This document shows, one piece after another, positions 16,925 through 25,970 of a DNA stretch of 64,000 nucleotides. The DNA comes from Pseudolactococcus raffinolactis NBRC 100932. GTDB lineage: Bacteria; Bacillota; Bacilli; Lactobacillales; Streptococcaceae. Position 1 is the first letter of the stretch; every line of letters begins with the position of its first letter. The stretch lies in the NCBI RefSeq assembly GCF_001591765.1, contig NZ_BCVN01000001.1, positions 156,887 through 220,886 on the forward strand, read 5' to 3'. The notes below the pieces were generated by a model. That model did not search any database and was not told the origin of the DNA. It saw nothing but the letters and a program-made list of their open reading frames with translations. The translations under genes were made by a program, and so were the position numbers.

Positions 16925-18229
16925 ATGATGAAATTGAAGAAAGTTGTCACAGTTGGCTTATTGGCAGCAGCGACTTTGGCTGTATTTACGGCATGTGGGA
17001 AAAAAGATGCGTCTAAATCGGATAGCGGAGAGAAGACTTTAACAGTCTGGACTTTTACAGATGAGTTAAAAGAAATTGTCAATGATTATTATCTGCCAAC
17101 ACATAAGGATTTGGGCTACAAGATTAAAGTGGTTTCGATTCCATCTGATCAATATGAAACGAAACTTGACCCAGTCATCAACACTGATAAGGCACCAGAC
17201 GTGATTGCGCTTGAATCTGCTTTTGTTAAAAAATATGTTGATTCTGGTCAAATGGCTGATTTAGGTAGCATGGATGGGATTAAAGAAGCAAGTAACGACA
17301 CCTATTCCTATGTTAAAGAAGTTGGGACGTCTGAAGATGGTAAATTACGTGCGCTCGCTTGGCAAGCAGCGCCTGGTGGTTTCTTCTACCGTGCGTCACT
17401 TGCTGAGAAATGGCTAGGAACAGGTGATGTTGCAGGTGTTCAAAGTCAAGTGTCAAACTATGCAGATTTTCTGAAAGCGGCAGAAACTGTTAAAGATAAA
17501 AGTGGTGGTACAGGCTACATGTTATCTTCTATCCAGGATTTGTACAAACCATTCTTTGGTGTTCGGAAACATGGTTGGGTTGAAAATGATAAATTAGTCC
17601 TTGATTCAAGTCTTGATCAACTGATGGACATCTCTAAAGATTTTGTCAGTCAAAAATTGACACAAGATACGGAAGGGCAATCTGAAGCTTGGTTTGCTGG
17701 TATGAATGAAAACAAAGTATTTGGCTACAGTTTGCCAACTTGGGGTCTTTCTTATTGGTTGAAACCTAATGCGACATCAGCAGATAAAAAAGTGACAACA
17801 GAAGGAGACTGGCGCATGATCCAAGGGCCAACTTCATGGTTCTGGGGCGGTACATGGGCAGGTATTACTGAAAAATCTACCAAAAAAGAAGAAGCTGCTG
17901 ATTTGATTAAATATATCACAACAGATCCAACTTTCTTGAAAAAATGGACAGAAGACAAAGGTGATTTCGTTTCAAGCCAAAAAGTTGTCAACGAAATCAA
18001 AGATACCTATGAAGAAAAATTCCTAGGTGGTCAAAATCATTATGCGGCATTTGCAACTATGGCTGAAAATATCAATGCCAAAATTTTAACAAAATATGAC
18101 CAAACAATCGAAACTTTATATATTGATAACTGCTTGATCCCTTACTCTAAAGGTGAAAAAGATAAGAAAAAAGCGATTCAAGACTTTAAAGATGCTGTTG
18201 CCAACGCTTATCCAGATATAAAAATTTAA
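16925..18229 (+). CDS. Sugar ABC transporter substrate-binding lipoprotein (probably xylo-oligosaccharides)
   Basis: 434 residues from the ATG at 16925; the second codon is also ATG (16928) and has slightly better spacing from AAAGGA. A lipoprotein signal peptide ends at the lipobox VFTAC (Cys25), followed by a charged linker. The rest is a family 1 solute-binding protein (KTLTVWTFTDELKEIV, DKAPDVIALESAFVKKYVD, GYMLSSIQDLYKP, WFWGGTWAGITE). It captures sugar outside the membrane for the two permeases downstream. Xylosides are the inferred ligand, from xylA on one side and a beta-xylosidase on the other. A hairpin after the gene probably keeps it in excess over the permeases. Confidence 0.85.
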   Translation: MMKLKKVVTVGLLAAATLAVFTACGKKDASKSDSGEKTLTVWTFTDELKEIVNDYYLPTHKDLGYKIKVVSIPSDQYETKLDPVINTDKAPDVIALESAFVKKYVDSGQMADLGSMDGIKEASNDTYSYVKEVGTSEDGKLRALAWQAAPGGFFYRASLAEKWLGTGDVAGVQSQVSNYADFLKAAETVKDKSGGTGYMLSSIQDLYKPFFGVRKHGWVENDKLVLDSSLDQLMDISKDFVSQKLTQDTEGQSEAWFAGMNENKVFGYSLPTWGLSYWLKPNATSADKKVTTEGDWRMIQGPTSWFWGGTWAGITEKSTKKEEAADLIKYITTDPTFLKKWTEDKGDFVSSQKVVNEIKDTYEEKFLGGQNHYAAFATMAENINAKILTKYDQTIETLYIDNCLIPYSKGEKDKKKAIQDFKDAVANAYPDIKI

Positions 18230-18420
18230 TACAAAGAAGGAACGGTTGAAAGACCGTTCTAATCTTTGAAGCGATAAGTAGAAGAGGTTTGACGCTGAGC
18301 ACAGAAAAATAAGTTAATTACGGTAACTCGGTGTTTTCAAACTAACTTAGCACTTTGTGGTTCTCTAACTCTCTTAGCCATTAAGTCATCGCTTCAACAT
18401 CTTAAAAAAGGAGTCAAGTT
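18230..18420 (+). other. Structured 190-base gap between binding protein and permease genes
   Basis: Holds a stem-loop GAACGGT-N6-ACCGTTC (18240-18259) with only a weak T-rich tail, then a larger domain closed by a perfect 10-bp repeat TTGAAGCGAT (18266-18275) / ATCGCTTCAA (18388-18397). Inside are smaller inverted repeats such as TAAGTTA/TAACTTA. AAAAGGAG and the permease start follow directly. It is probably an attenuating or processing element that lowers permease expression relative to the binding protein. Confidence 0.5.
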
Positions 18421-19359
18421 ATGCAAAATTTTCTTTCAAAATTACCTTTCGGAAAGAAGAGATCTTTAGAGAGCTATAACAATTTTGGCTATGTCTTTCT
18501 ATTGCCATTCTTTCTTGCCTTTCTAGTTTTTCAACTTTATCCGATCCTTTATACGGTATTTCTCAGCTTTACTGATTTACATGGTTTTGAAACGACCTCA
18601 AATATGGTCGGCTTTAAAAACTATCTGTCGATCTTTAATAATGATATGTTTCGTAAATCGGTATCCAATACCTTCATTCTATGGGTGATTAATTTTATAC
18701 CTCAAATTGGGTTAGCCTTGCTCTTATCAGCGTGGTTTACGAATGTTAAACTGCGTTTAAGAGGAACAGGATTTTTCAAAATTATCTTTTATTTACCCAA
18801 TATTATCACAGCTGCATCAGTTGCCGTCTTGTTCTACGCCTTGTTTAGCTATCCTTTAGGGCCTATGAATCTCTTGCTCCAAAATGCGCATATTGTGAGT
18901 AAACCAATTGCTTTCTTAAGAAGTGAATGGGGGACACGGGCAATTGTTTCTTTCATCCAATTTTGGATGTGGTATGGTCAAACAACCATTGTCTTGGTTG
19001 CAGGGATTATGAGTATTGACGAATCACTGTTTGAAGCCGCGATAGTGGACGGGGCAAATGATAATCAAGTCTTTAGATTGATTACACTGCCTCTCTTGAA
19101 ACCGATTGTTCTTTATACTTTAGTCACTTCTTTAATTGGTGGCCTTCAAATGTTTGATATCCCGTTCCTTTTGACCAATGGTAATCCAAATAATAGTACC
19201 TTGACAATGGCGATGTACATTTATAAACAAGCCTTCACAGGCGCTCGTAACTTTAACGTTGCTGCAACGGCATCTGTACTTTTACTCATTATTTCTATTG
19301 TATTAAGTACAGTACTTTTCCGCCTTTTCAGTGGGTCAAGCAAGAAAGGGGGGAAATAA
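18421..19359 (+). CDS. Sugar ABC transporter permease, MalF/UgpA-like (CUT1)
   Basis: 312 residues with six predicted membrane helices. The first is FLLPFFLAFLVFQLYPILYT near residue 27. The cytoplasmic EAA loop reads EAAIVDGANDNQVF then LITLPLLKP near residue 205 and contacts the ATPase. This is the first of two CUT1-type permeases. It lies 3 bases before the second permease, in one transcript with the upstream lipoprotein gene. No ATPase gene is nearby, so the importer must borrow an MsmK/MalK-type subunit encoded elsewhere. Confidence 0.88.
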   Translation: MQNFLSKLPFGKKRSLESYNNFGYVFLLPFFLAFLVFQLYPILYTVFLSFTDLHGFETTSNMVGFKNYLSIFNNDMFRKSVSNTFILWVINFIPQIGLALLLSAWFTNVKLRLRGTGFFKIIFYLPNIITAASVAVLFYALFSYPLGPMNLLLQNAHIVSKPIAFLRSEWGTRAIVSFIQFWMWYGQTTIVLVAGIMSIDESLFEAAIVDGANDNQVFRLITLPLLKPIVLYTLVTSLIGGLQMFDIPFLLTNGNPNNSTLTMAMYIYKQAFTGARNFNVAATASVLLLIISIVLSTVLFRLFSGSSKKGGK

Positions 19360-19362
19360 ACG

Positions 19363-20196
19363 ATGGATAAAGCAGATAAATATAAACGCATCTTAATCTA
19401 TGTGTTTATGGCAATCTTAACTTTGATGAGTATCTTTCCGTTCTGGGTTGTACTCGTCAATGCGACACGCTCAGCTGAACAAATCCAGCAAGGGTTGTCT
19501 ATTTTTCCAGGTTCAAACTTAGGTTATAACTGGAACGTTCTCATGGAAAAACAATTTGATATCTTTGGTGGATTCAAAAATAGTTTTATCATTTCAGCAT
19601 GTTCAACTGTCCTGAGTATCTACTTCTCAGCCATGGCGGCTTACGGCTTAGTGGCTTATAAGTTTAAGGGACGCAAAATTTTATACGCCGGTATATTAGG
19701 TCTGGTGATGATTCCAACGCAAATCAGCATGATTGGTTTTTATCAATTTGTGAGTAAAATGAATTTGCTCAATAATTATATTCCATTGATTTTACCTGCG
19801 ATTGCAAGTCCTGCGACGATTTTCTTCTTCAAGCAATACTTGGAAACAATTTATCATCCAGATTTACCGGATTCAGCTCGACTTGATGGTGCGGGAGAAA
19901 TTAAGATTTTCCACCGGATTATTTTGCCACTTATGACGCCAGCGATGGCCACGATGTCTATTTTTGCTTTTGTAAGCTCGTGGAATAATTTCCTGATGCC
20001 CTTGATTTTGATCAATGACACAGATAAGTATACTTTGCCGATGCTCATTCAACTCTTGAAAACGGATATGTACCGGACAGAGTTTGGTAGTATGTATCTT
20101 GGTATCTCGCTGAGTATCGCACCATTGCTCATTATGTATTTCATTCTATCTAAATATATTATTCGTGGCGTTACAGCAGGTGGTATCAAAGGATAG
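19363..20196 (+). CDS. Sugar ABC transporter permease, MalG/UgpE-like (CUT1)
   Basis: 277 residues, six predicted membrane helices starting with ILIYVFMAILTLMSIFPFWV. The EAA loop DSARLDGAGEIKIF then RIILPLMTP lies near residue 170. The cytoplasmic start and the C-terminal SKYIIRGVTAGGIKG tail are typical of the second CUT1 permease. It pairs with the preceding permease to form the membrane channel for the inferred xyloside. Confidence 0.88.
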   Translation: MDKADKYKRILIYVFMAILTLMSIFPFWVVLVNATRSAEQIQQGLSIFPGSNLGYNWNVLMEKQFDIFGGFKNSFIISACSTVLSIYFSAMAAYGLVAYKFKGRKILYAGILGLVMIPTQISMIGFYQFVSKMNLLNNYIPLILPAIASPATIFFFKQYLETIYHPDLPDSARLDGAGEIKIFHRIILPLMTPAMATMSIFAFVSSWNNFLMPLILINDTDKYTLPMLIQLLKTDMYRTEFGSMYLGISLSIAPLLIMYFILSKYIIRGVTAGGIKG

Positions 20197-20324
20197 AAAT
20201 TTTAAGTGGTAGCAGTTGCGAGTATGACAACATCTGTAGGATTCGATATTGTTTCAAAATGCTGAACACGACGTGATTTAACAAAATAAAAAATAACTCA
20301 TAAGACTTTGAGCGGACAAAGATT

Positions 20325-20400
20325 GCGAATGACCCTGCTTGGACGAAGCGCTAGCGTAGGTCAAGTTTTAAGATTTCGCTAAGTGAAATCGCAAAAAGAG
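20325..20400 (+). repeat. Dispersed leader repeat, copy B (modules 1 and 2), at the xynB ribosome-binding site
   Basis: The longest copy. Module 1 (GCGAATGACCCTGCTTGGAC and following) resembles the xylB and ybeY copies. Module 2 with hairpin GATTTCGC-TAA-GTGAAATC (20372-20390) and ATCGCAAAAAG resembles the epimerase copy. It ends at the AGAGGAG of xynB. From the ATG at 20329 it could also encode a 17-residue peptide MTLLGRSASVGQVLRFR. Confidence 0.6.
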
Positions 20401-20410
20401 GAGATAGAAA

Positions 20411-22078
20411 ATGAAGATTCAAAACCCTGTCTTACCAGGATTTAACTCAGATCCGTCAATCATTCGCGTTGACGATACTTATTATATTGCGACATCAACA
20501 TTTGAATGGTTCCCAGGTGTCCGGATTCATGCATCAAAAGATTTAGTACACTGGAATTTGGTAGCACATCCATTGTCAACTGTTGAATTGCTTGATATGC
20601 GTGGTAATCCAGCATCTGGTGGGATCTGGGCGCCTGATTTGTCCTATGCTGACGGCCGATTTTGGCTTGTTTACACCGATACTAAGATTACAGATGGCTC
20701 ATTTAAAGATATGACCAATTACTTGACCACAGCAACTGAGATCACAGGACCATGGTCTGCTCCGATTAAGCTCAATGGGGTTGGCTTTGATGCTTCACTA
20801 TTTCATGACGATGATGGTCGTAAATATCTCATCCAACAAACTTGGGACCATCGTGAGTATAAACACGCCTTTGATGGTTTAACCTTGACAGAATATGATG
20901 CCGAGGCTGAGCGACTCTTACCCGAAACAGCTCGCACAGTTTATCGTGGGACGGCTGTTAAGTTAGTCGAAGGTCCGCATATTTATAAAATGAATGGCTA
21001 TTACTACATTTTTGCGGCACAAGGTGGGACTGTTTATACACATGAAGAAGTGGTCGCGCGTTCGAAAACTTTGGACGCTTTATCATTCGAAACGCAACCT
21101 GGTGAAGTTTTTCTGACAAACTTTGACACACCTTTTAACTATATCCAAAAACAAGGTCATGGTGGCTTAGTGGACACGCCTTCAGGTGAATGGTACTATG
21201 CTTCCTTATGCGGGCGACCTTGGAATCATCCAAATGAAAGCATCACAGATCCACGTGGTTGGTGTACTTTAGGACGTGAAACGTCTATCCAAAAAGTCGA
21301 GTGGGATGAAGCAGGATGGCCTCATATCGTGGGTGGTCATGGTGGCACGACGGAAGTTGACGCACCCAAAGATGCGATTTTTACAGCAGCACCTGAAAAT
21401 CACAATCAATACAACACATTTGATGGCTCAAAATTGGATATTAACTTCAATACCTTACGTGTGCCGTTTGATGCCAAAATGGGAAACATCAATGATGAAG
21501 TACCTGGTCATCTTCGTCTCTATGGTCAAGGCTCTCTTGAGAATTTCTTTGACCTGTCATTGGTGGCAAGACGCTGGCAAGTCTTTAACTTCAACGCTGA
21601 AACGAAAGTTAGATTCAAACCAACAAGTTATCAAGCTATGGCTGGTTTGACCAACTATTATAATGATAAACATTATTCATGGATTTTCATCACTTGGAAT
21701 GAAATCAATGGTGCCGTCATTGAAGTTGCGCAGAATAATCGGGGCAACTATACCTCATTTCTTAAAGATGATGCCATCAAGATTCCAGAAGGAACAGACT
21801 ATGTTTGGTTCCGGACAAAAGTACGCAAACAAAGCTATACTTATGAGTATTCCTTTGATGGTCAAACGTACCTTGAAATCCCTGTCGTTTTGGATGCAGC
21901 CATTCTTTCAGATGATTATGTCAATCAAACCATGGGTGGTTTCTTCACAGGTGCCTTTGTAGGTCTAGCAGCAGTAGATTATGCTGGCTATCGCACACCT
22001 GCTGATTTTGATGAATTCAAATATGAAGAACTACCAGACACTGATGTAAAAGAGATCTTTGCGCCAGGATTAAGATAA
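20411..22078 (+). CDS. xynB: Beta-xylosidase, glycoside hydrolase family 43
   Basis: 555 residues with no signal peptide, so intracellular. The N-terminal five-bladed propeller has the general base Asp14 in GFNSDPSI, the pKa-modulating aspartate in GFDASLFHDDDGR near residue 127, and the acid glutamate in VEGPHIYKMNGYYY near residue 187. The C-terminal half is a beta-sandwich (DUF1349/GH43 C2-like). The architecture is that of dimeric or tetrameric GH43 xylosidases that release xylose from short xylo-oligosaccharides. It closes the importer operon and ends at a terminator. Confidence 0.95.
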   Translation: MKIQNPVLPGFNSDPSIIRVDDTYYIATSTFEWFPGVRIHASKDLVHWNLVAHPLSTVELLDMRGNPASGGIWAPDLSYADGRFWLVYTDTKITDGSFKDMTNYLTTATEITGPWSAPIKLNGVGFDASLFHDDDGRKYLIQQTWDHREYKHAFDGLTLTEYDAEAERLLPETARTVYRGTAVKLVEGPHIYKMNGYYYIFAAQGGTVYTHEEVVARSKTLDALSFETQPGEVFLTNFDTPFNYIQKQGHGGLVDTPSGEWYYASLCGRPWNHPNESITDPRGWCTLGRETSIQKVEWDEAGWPHIVGGHGGTTEVDAPKDAIFTAAPENHNQYNTFDGSKLDINFNTLRVPFDAKMGNINDEVPGHLRLYGQGSLENFFDLSLVARRWQVFNFNAETKVRFKPTSYQAMAGLTNYYNDKHYSWIFITWNEINGAVIEVAQNNRGNYTSFLKDDAIKIPEGTDYVWFRTKVRKQSYTYEYSFDGQTYLEIPVVLDAAILSDDYVNQTMGGFFTGAFVGLAAVDYAGYRTPADFDEFKYEELPDTDVKEIFAPGLR

Positions 22079-22122
22079 ACCAACGTATTGTTTCTTCAAC
22101 TCCTACCAAATTATTTTACAAG

Positions 22123-22157
22123 AAGTGAGGGCTATCTCCGGGTAGCTCTCACTTTTT
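22123..22157 (+). terminator. Terminator after xynB
   Basis: 12-bp stem AAGTGAGGGCTA/TAGCTCTCACTT with one wobble, an 8-base loop and a T-tract. Confidence 0.9.
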
Positions 22158-22330
22158 GACCAATGGATTGAAAATCCGACAAATTCAGAAAATGAAATAG
22201 TAAGCGAGAGATGAAGCGTGCATTTTAAAAACGATATACTTTTGTTTGAAAAAGTGTATAATAAACCTATCTGATTTAAGTCTTTTGAGACTTAATTAAT
22301 CATTAAGAAACATAAAAGGAGTACCAAACC

Positions 22331-23521
22331 ATGAACAATTTCAGAATGTACGTCCCAACGGATATCCGTTTCGGTAAAGACCGTTTAAATGAATTACCAG
22401 AAGTTCTAGCCTCCTATGGGAAACGAGTCTTACTAGCCTATGGTGGTGGCTCAATCAAACGTTTTGGACTCTATGATAAGGTTGTCAACCTTCTTGAAAG
22501 CAATGGCTTTCAAATCGTTGAATTGACAGGCATTGAACCTAATCCAAAGATTGGCTCAGTTCGTGAAGGGGTAAAACTCATCCGTGAGCATGCCTTAGAT
22601 GTCATTTTAGCAGTCGGTGGCGGTTCTGTTGTGGATGCCGCTAAAGTCATTGCGGGTGGTGTCTACTATGATGGTGACGCTTGGGATCTTGTCGAAGACA
22701 GTAGCAAGATAGGCAAAGCTACCCCAATCGTTGATATCTTGACCCTTGCAGCGACAGGCACAGAAATGAACCGCAATGCTGTCATTTCAAACCCAGAACG
22801 CAATGAAAAGCTAGGCACAAGTGGCTGGGAGTTGTTACCAAAAGTCTCTTTCTTAGATCCAACCAATACCTTTACGGTGCCTGCCAGTCAGACAGCCGCA
22901 GGTGCTGCTGATATTCTAAGTCACCTCTTTGAGCAGTATTTTAACCGAACAGCCGGCGTGACCGTTCAAGACAACATCGCCGAAGGCTTGATGAAAGCTG
23001 TCATCCAACATGCACCAACTGCGATTCAAACGCCAGATGACTACAGCGCCAGAGCTAACATCCTCTGGGCCTCAACCCTCGCTTTAAACGGTATCCCAGG
23101 AAACGGACGTGCAGGTGGCTGGACCTGCCATCCCATCGAGCACGAATTATCCGCCTACTATGATATTACCCACGGCATTGGTTTGGCCATCCTAACGCCA
23201 CGTTGGATGTCCTATTGTCTAGAACACGATGCAACGACAGTTGCGAAATTCGCCCAATATGGCCGCAACGTCTGGCATCTCGAAGGCGAAGATGACACCG
23301 TCGCCCACCAAGCTGTCAAAGCGACTCATGACTTCCTCAAATCCCTAGGCATCCCCATGACCTTGCCAGAAGTCGGCATCACGACCGATGAGCTGGTCCC
23401 AGAGATGAGCGCCCAAGCTGTGCGCCACGGTCATCTAACTCAAAATGCCTATGTCTCACTTGATAATGAAGATGTGGCTGAAATCATCCGTGCTTCATTT
23501 GTAGAGATGACTGATTTCTAA
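22331..23521 (+). CDS. Iron-containing alcohol dehydrogenase (butanol dehydrogenase-like)
   Basis: 396 residues, group III metal-dependent alcohol dehydrogenase, closest in layout to BdhA/YqhD-type NAD(P)H-dependent enzymes that reduce aldehydes. The dinucleotide-binding half has VLLAYGGGSIKR and ILAVGGGSVVDAAKVI. The metal ligands are Asp and His in AAGAADILSHLFE and the two His in HPIEHELSAYYDITHG. AAAAGGAG lies 8 bases upstream of the ATG. A TATAAT box at 22257-22262 is the likely -10, without a good -35. It may help dispose of reducing equivalents from phosphoketolase metabolism; that link is inference from proximity. Confidence 0.92.
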   Translation: MNNFRMYVPTDIRFGKDRLNELPEVLASYGKRVLLAYGGGSIKRFGLYDKVVNLLESNGFQIVELTGIEPNPKIGSVREGVKLIREHALDVILAVGGGSVVDAAKVIAGGVYYDGDAWDLVEDSSKIGKATPIVDILTLAATGTEMNRNAVISNPERNEKLGTSGWELLPKVSFLDPTNTFTVPASQTAAGAADILSHLFEQYFNRTAGVTVQDNIAEGLMKAVIQHAPTAIQTPDDYSARANILWASTLALNGIPGNGRAGGWTCHPIEHELSAYYDITHGIGLAILTPRWMSYCLEHDATTVAKFAQYGRNVWHLEGEDDTVAHQAVKATHDFLKSLGIPMTLPEVGITTDELVPEMSAQAVRHGHLTQNAYVSLDNEDVAEIIRASFVEMTDF

Positions 23522-23582
23522 ACTCAGAAAAAACGTTTGAAATGCTTGAATTAACAAGGGTTTTCAAACGTTTTTTGAGTTG
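23521..23582 (+). terminator. Strong terminator after the alcohol dehydrogenase
   Basis: Perfect 15-bp stem AAAAAACGTTTGAAA/TTTCAAACGTTTTTT, extended by a further paired ACTCA/TGAGT segment. The loop holds a small CTTG/CAAG stem. Confidence 0.92.
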
Positions 23583-23593
23583 TTGCATTATGT

Positions 23594-23622
23594 TTGACAA
23601 ACGAAAATGTTAGCAGTATAAT
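23594..23622 (+). promoter_or_regulatory. Promoter of the marR-ABC operon
   Basis: Consensus TTGACA, 17-base spacer, TATAAT. Confidence 0.88.
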
Positions 23623-23653
23623 TGTTATCGAACTAATAGTTATGCAGCTAACA
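23608..23653 (+). promoter_or_regulatory. Candidate MarR operator
   Basis: TGTTAGC (23608-23614) and GCTAACA (23647-23653) are perfect inverted arms flanking the -10 and start point of the promoter, with smaller AACT/AGTT arms between them. Binding by the adjacent MarR protein is inferred. Confidence 0.55.
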
Positions 23654-23671
23654 ATATAAGGAAGAGGTCAA

Positions 23672-24127
23672 ATGAAAAAAGAGAATATCGGGGCAGAACT
23701 ACGAGAGCTGAACATCTCGCTGTTGCGTCACCTGGCCAAAAATAAAGCTAAGCCCAACAAGGAAAAGCCTGACTGTCCAGATGAAACCCGCGGTCTACAG
23801 GTCTGGGTCATCGATTATTTGATTAAGCATCAAGATGAAGACGTCTTTCAAAGAGATCTAGAAAAAGAATTTGTGATGCGCAGACCTACGGCCACTAATT
23901 TTATCAAGAAAATGGAGCAGGCAGAGCTCATCAGACGCGAACCTGTTGCCTATGATGCCAGACTAAAGAAGATCATCCTAACGGACAAAGCTTTCAAACT
24001 ACAAGCTGGGATGATGGCGAAAAAGCAAGAATTTGAAACGCTTCTGCGTGATGGTTTATCAGATGAAGAGATTGTTCAATTCATCACAACGATTCAAAAA
24101 ATTAAACACAATTTACGTGAGCAGTGA
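23672..24127 (+). CDS. MarR-family transcriptional regulator
   Basis: 151 residues. A winged helix-turn-helix occupies about 55-110 (DVFQRDLEKEFVMRRPTATN, then FIKKMEQAELIRRE and the wing YDARLKKIILT), with helical dimerisation ends. The basic N-terminal tail (about residues 20-45) is longer than in most MarR proteins. It is the first gene of an operon with two ABC exporter subunits, an arrangement typical of a drug-responsive repressor that controls its own operon. The effector is unknown. Confidence 0.88.
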   Translation: MKKENIGAELRELNISLLRHLAKNKAKPNKEKPDCPDETRGLQVWVIDYLIKHQDEDVFQRDLEKEFVMRRPTATNFIKKMEQAELIRREPVAYDARLKKIILTDKAFKLQAGMMAKKQEFETLLRDGLSDEEIVQFITTIQKIKHNLREQ

Positions 24128-24197
24128 TGACTTAATATGAGATTAATCGTTTGTTCACACTCAAAATCGTCATTTCAATAACATAAAGGAAGTAAAC

Positions 24198-25970
24198 ATG
24201 CTTAAAATCTTAAAAAAAATCACTGGAAAAGAGCTCAGATACGTCGGTATCAGCTTGATTTTCATTGTCATCCAGGTGTATTTAGACCTTAAATTACCGG
24301 ATTACATGAGCAAAGTGACCAAATTAATCCAAGAAAAAGGCACAACCGTGTCGCAAATCTTTGATGAAGGTCGCTGGATGGTCCTCTGTGCCTTTGGCTC
24401 ACTCGTCGCCGCAGTCATTGTCGGCTTCTTTGCTGCCAAGGTAGCCGCTGGCTTATCACGGACGCTGCGTCATGATGTCTACCATCAAGTCTCAGAGTAT
24501 TCAATGGCTGAAATCAACCAGTTTTCAACTGCCAGCCTGATTACCCGTTCGACCAACGACATTACTCAAGTCCAAATGATCGTGGCTATGGGGCTACAAC
24601 TCAGTATCAAAGCACCGATTACTGCCGTTTGGGCTATCATGAAAATTGCCAACAAATCATGGGAATGGACGACTGCTTTAGGTGCTGCTGTTCTCTTCCT
24701 TCTCGTCATGATCAGTATTATCGTGACGCTTGCCATGCCACGCTTCAAGATTATCCAAAAATTAACGGATAAACTAAATTCCGTGACCCGTGAAAACCTG
24801 ACTGGGATTCGTGTGGTCCGTGCTTATAACGCTCAAAAATATCAAACTGATAAATTTGAAAAAGCCAACGACGATATTACGTCAACCAACCTCTTCATTC
24901 AACGCGCAATGGCCTTCATGATGCCCATGATGTCTCTTGTGTCATCTGGCCTGTCAGTTGCCGTTTACTTGATTGGTGCGACCATTATTAAAGCTGCAAG
25001 CGTTGGGACACCTGCTAATTCACCTCGGATCAATCTCTTTTCAGACATGGTCGTGTTCACGTCTTATGGAATGCAAGTTGTGATGGCCTTTATGATGTTG
25101 ACCATGATTTTCATCATGTTCCCGCGTGCCAATGTCTCTGCTGGTCGGATTAATGAAGTCATCGATACCGCCTCAAGCATTAAAAACGGGACAAAAGATG
25201 GTTCAGCAGCTAAAGAAGTTGGGACTGTCGAGTTTAAGAACGTCTATTTCCAATACGCTGATGCCTCTGAACACGTTCTTGAAGGTGTTTCTTTCAAGGC
25301 CAATAAAGGCGAAACGGTTGCCTTCATCGGCTCAACCGGTTCTGGTAAATCAACATTAATCAACCTCATCCCGCGTTACTATGATGTGACAGCCGGTCAA
25401 GTCTTGGTTGATGGCGTCAATGTTAAGGAATATACAGAAGAAGCCTTGCACGATAAAATGGGTTTCATCCCGCAAAAACCAGTGATGTTTAACGGAACGA
25501 TTCGGTCAAACTTGGCCTTTGGGACTAATGCTCATGGTGACATGAGTGATGAAGACTTAATGGCAGCTGCACGGATCGCCCAAGCTGAAGAATTTATACT
25601 GAAAAACCCTGAAGGCTTAAACGCTGAAGTATCTCAGGGTGGTCTTAACCTGTCCGGTGGTCAAAAGCAACGGCTAGCGATTGCTCGTGCCATTGCCCGC
25701 AAGCCTGAAATTCTCGTCTTTGATGACAGTTTTTCAGCTTTGGACTATAAGACTGACCGTGTCTTACGCGATACCTTGAAACGTGAAACAGCAGAAACGA
25801 CGAAACTGATTGTTGCCCAACGGATTGGCACGATTATCGATGCCGATCAAATTATTGTTTTGGATAAAGGGAAAGTCGTGGGTCGTGGGACACATGATGA
25901 GTTGATGGCTAGCAATGAAGTCTATCAAGAAATCGCCTATTCACAACTGTCTAAGGAGGAATTAGCCTAA
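24198..25970 (+). CDS. ABC exporter half-transporter, degenerate-site subunit (MarR operon)
   Basis: 590 residues: six membrane helices followed by an ATPase with Walker A GSTGSGKST (about 378) and signature LSGGQ. Walker B VFDDSFSALD has Asp510 in place of the catalytic glutamate, and the H-loop histidine is Gln541 (IVAQRIGT). Both changes are known from the non-hydrolysing side of heterodimeric multidrug exporters. The first helix starts almost at once after a short basic N-terminus. The stop and next start overlap in TAATG, so translation is coupled to the second subunit. Confidence 0.92.
   Translation: MLKILKKITGKELRYVGISLIFIVIQVYLDLKLPDYMSKVTKLIQEKGTTVSQIFDEGRWMVLCAFGSLVAAVIVGFFAAKVAAGLSRTLRHDVYHQVSEYSMAEINQFSTASLITRSTNDITQVQMIVAMGLQLSIKAPITAVWAIMKIANKSWEWTTALGAAVLFLLVMISIIVTLAMPRFKIIQKLTDKLNSVTRENLTGIRVVRAYNAQKYQTDKFEKANDDITSTNLFIQRAMAFMMPMMSLVSSGLSVAVYLIGATIIKAASVGTPANSPRINLFSDMVVFTSYGMQVVMAFMMLTMIFIMFPRANVSAGRINEVIDTASSIKNGTKDGSAAKEVGTVEFKNVYFQYADASEHVLEGVSFKANKGETVAFIGSTGSGKSTLINLIPRYYDVTAGQVLVDGVNVKEYTEEALHDKMGFIPQKPVMFNGTIRSNLAFGTNAHGDMSDEDLMAAARIAQAEEFILKNPEGLNAEVSQGGLNLSGGQKQRLAIARAIARKPEILVFDDSFSALDYKTDRVLRDTLKRETAETTKLIVAQRIGTIIDADQIIVLDKGKVVGRGTHDELMASNEVYQEIAYSQLSKEELA

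Noticed and set aside
22223..22236. Possible cre before the alcohol dehydrogenase
   Set aside because: Three mismatches to the consensus, including conserved G and CA positions.
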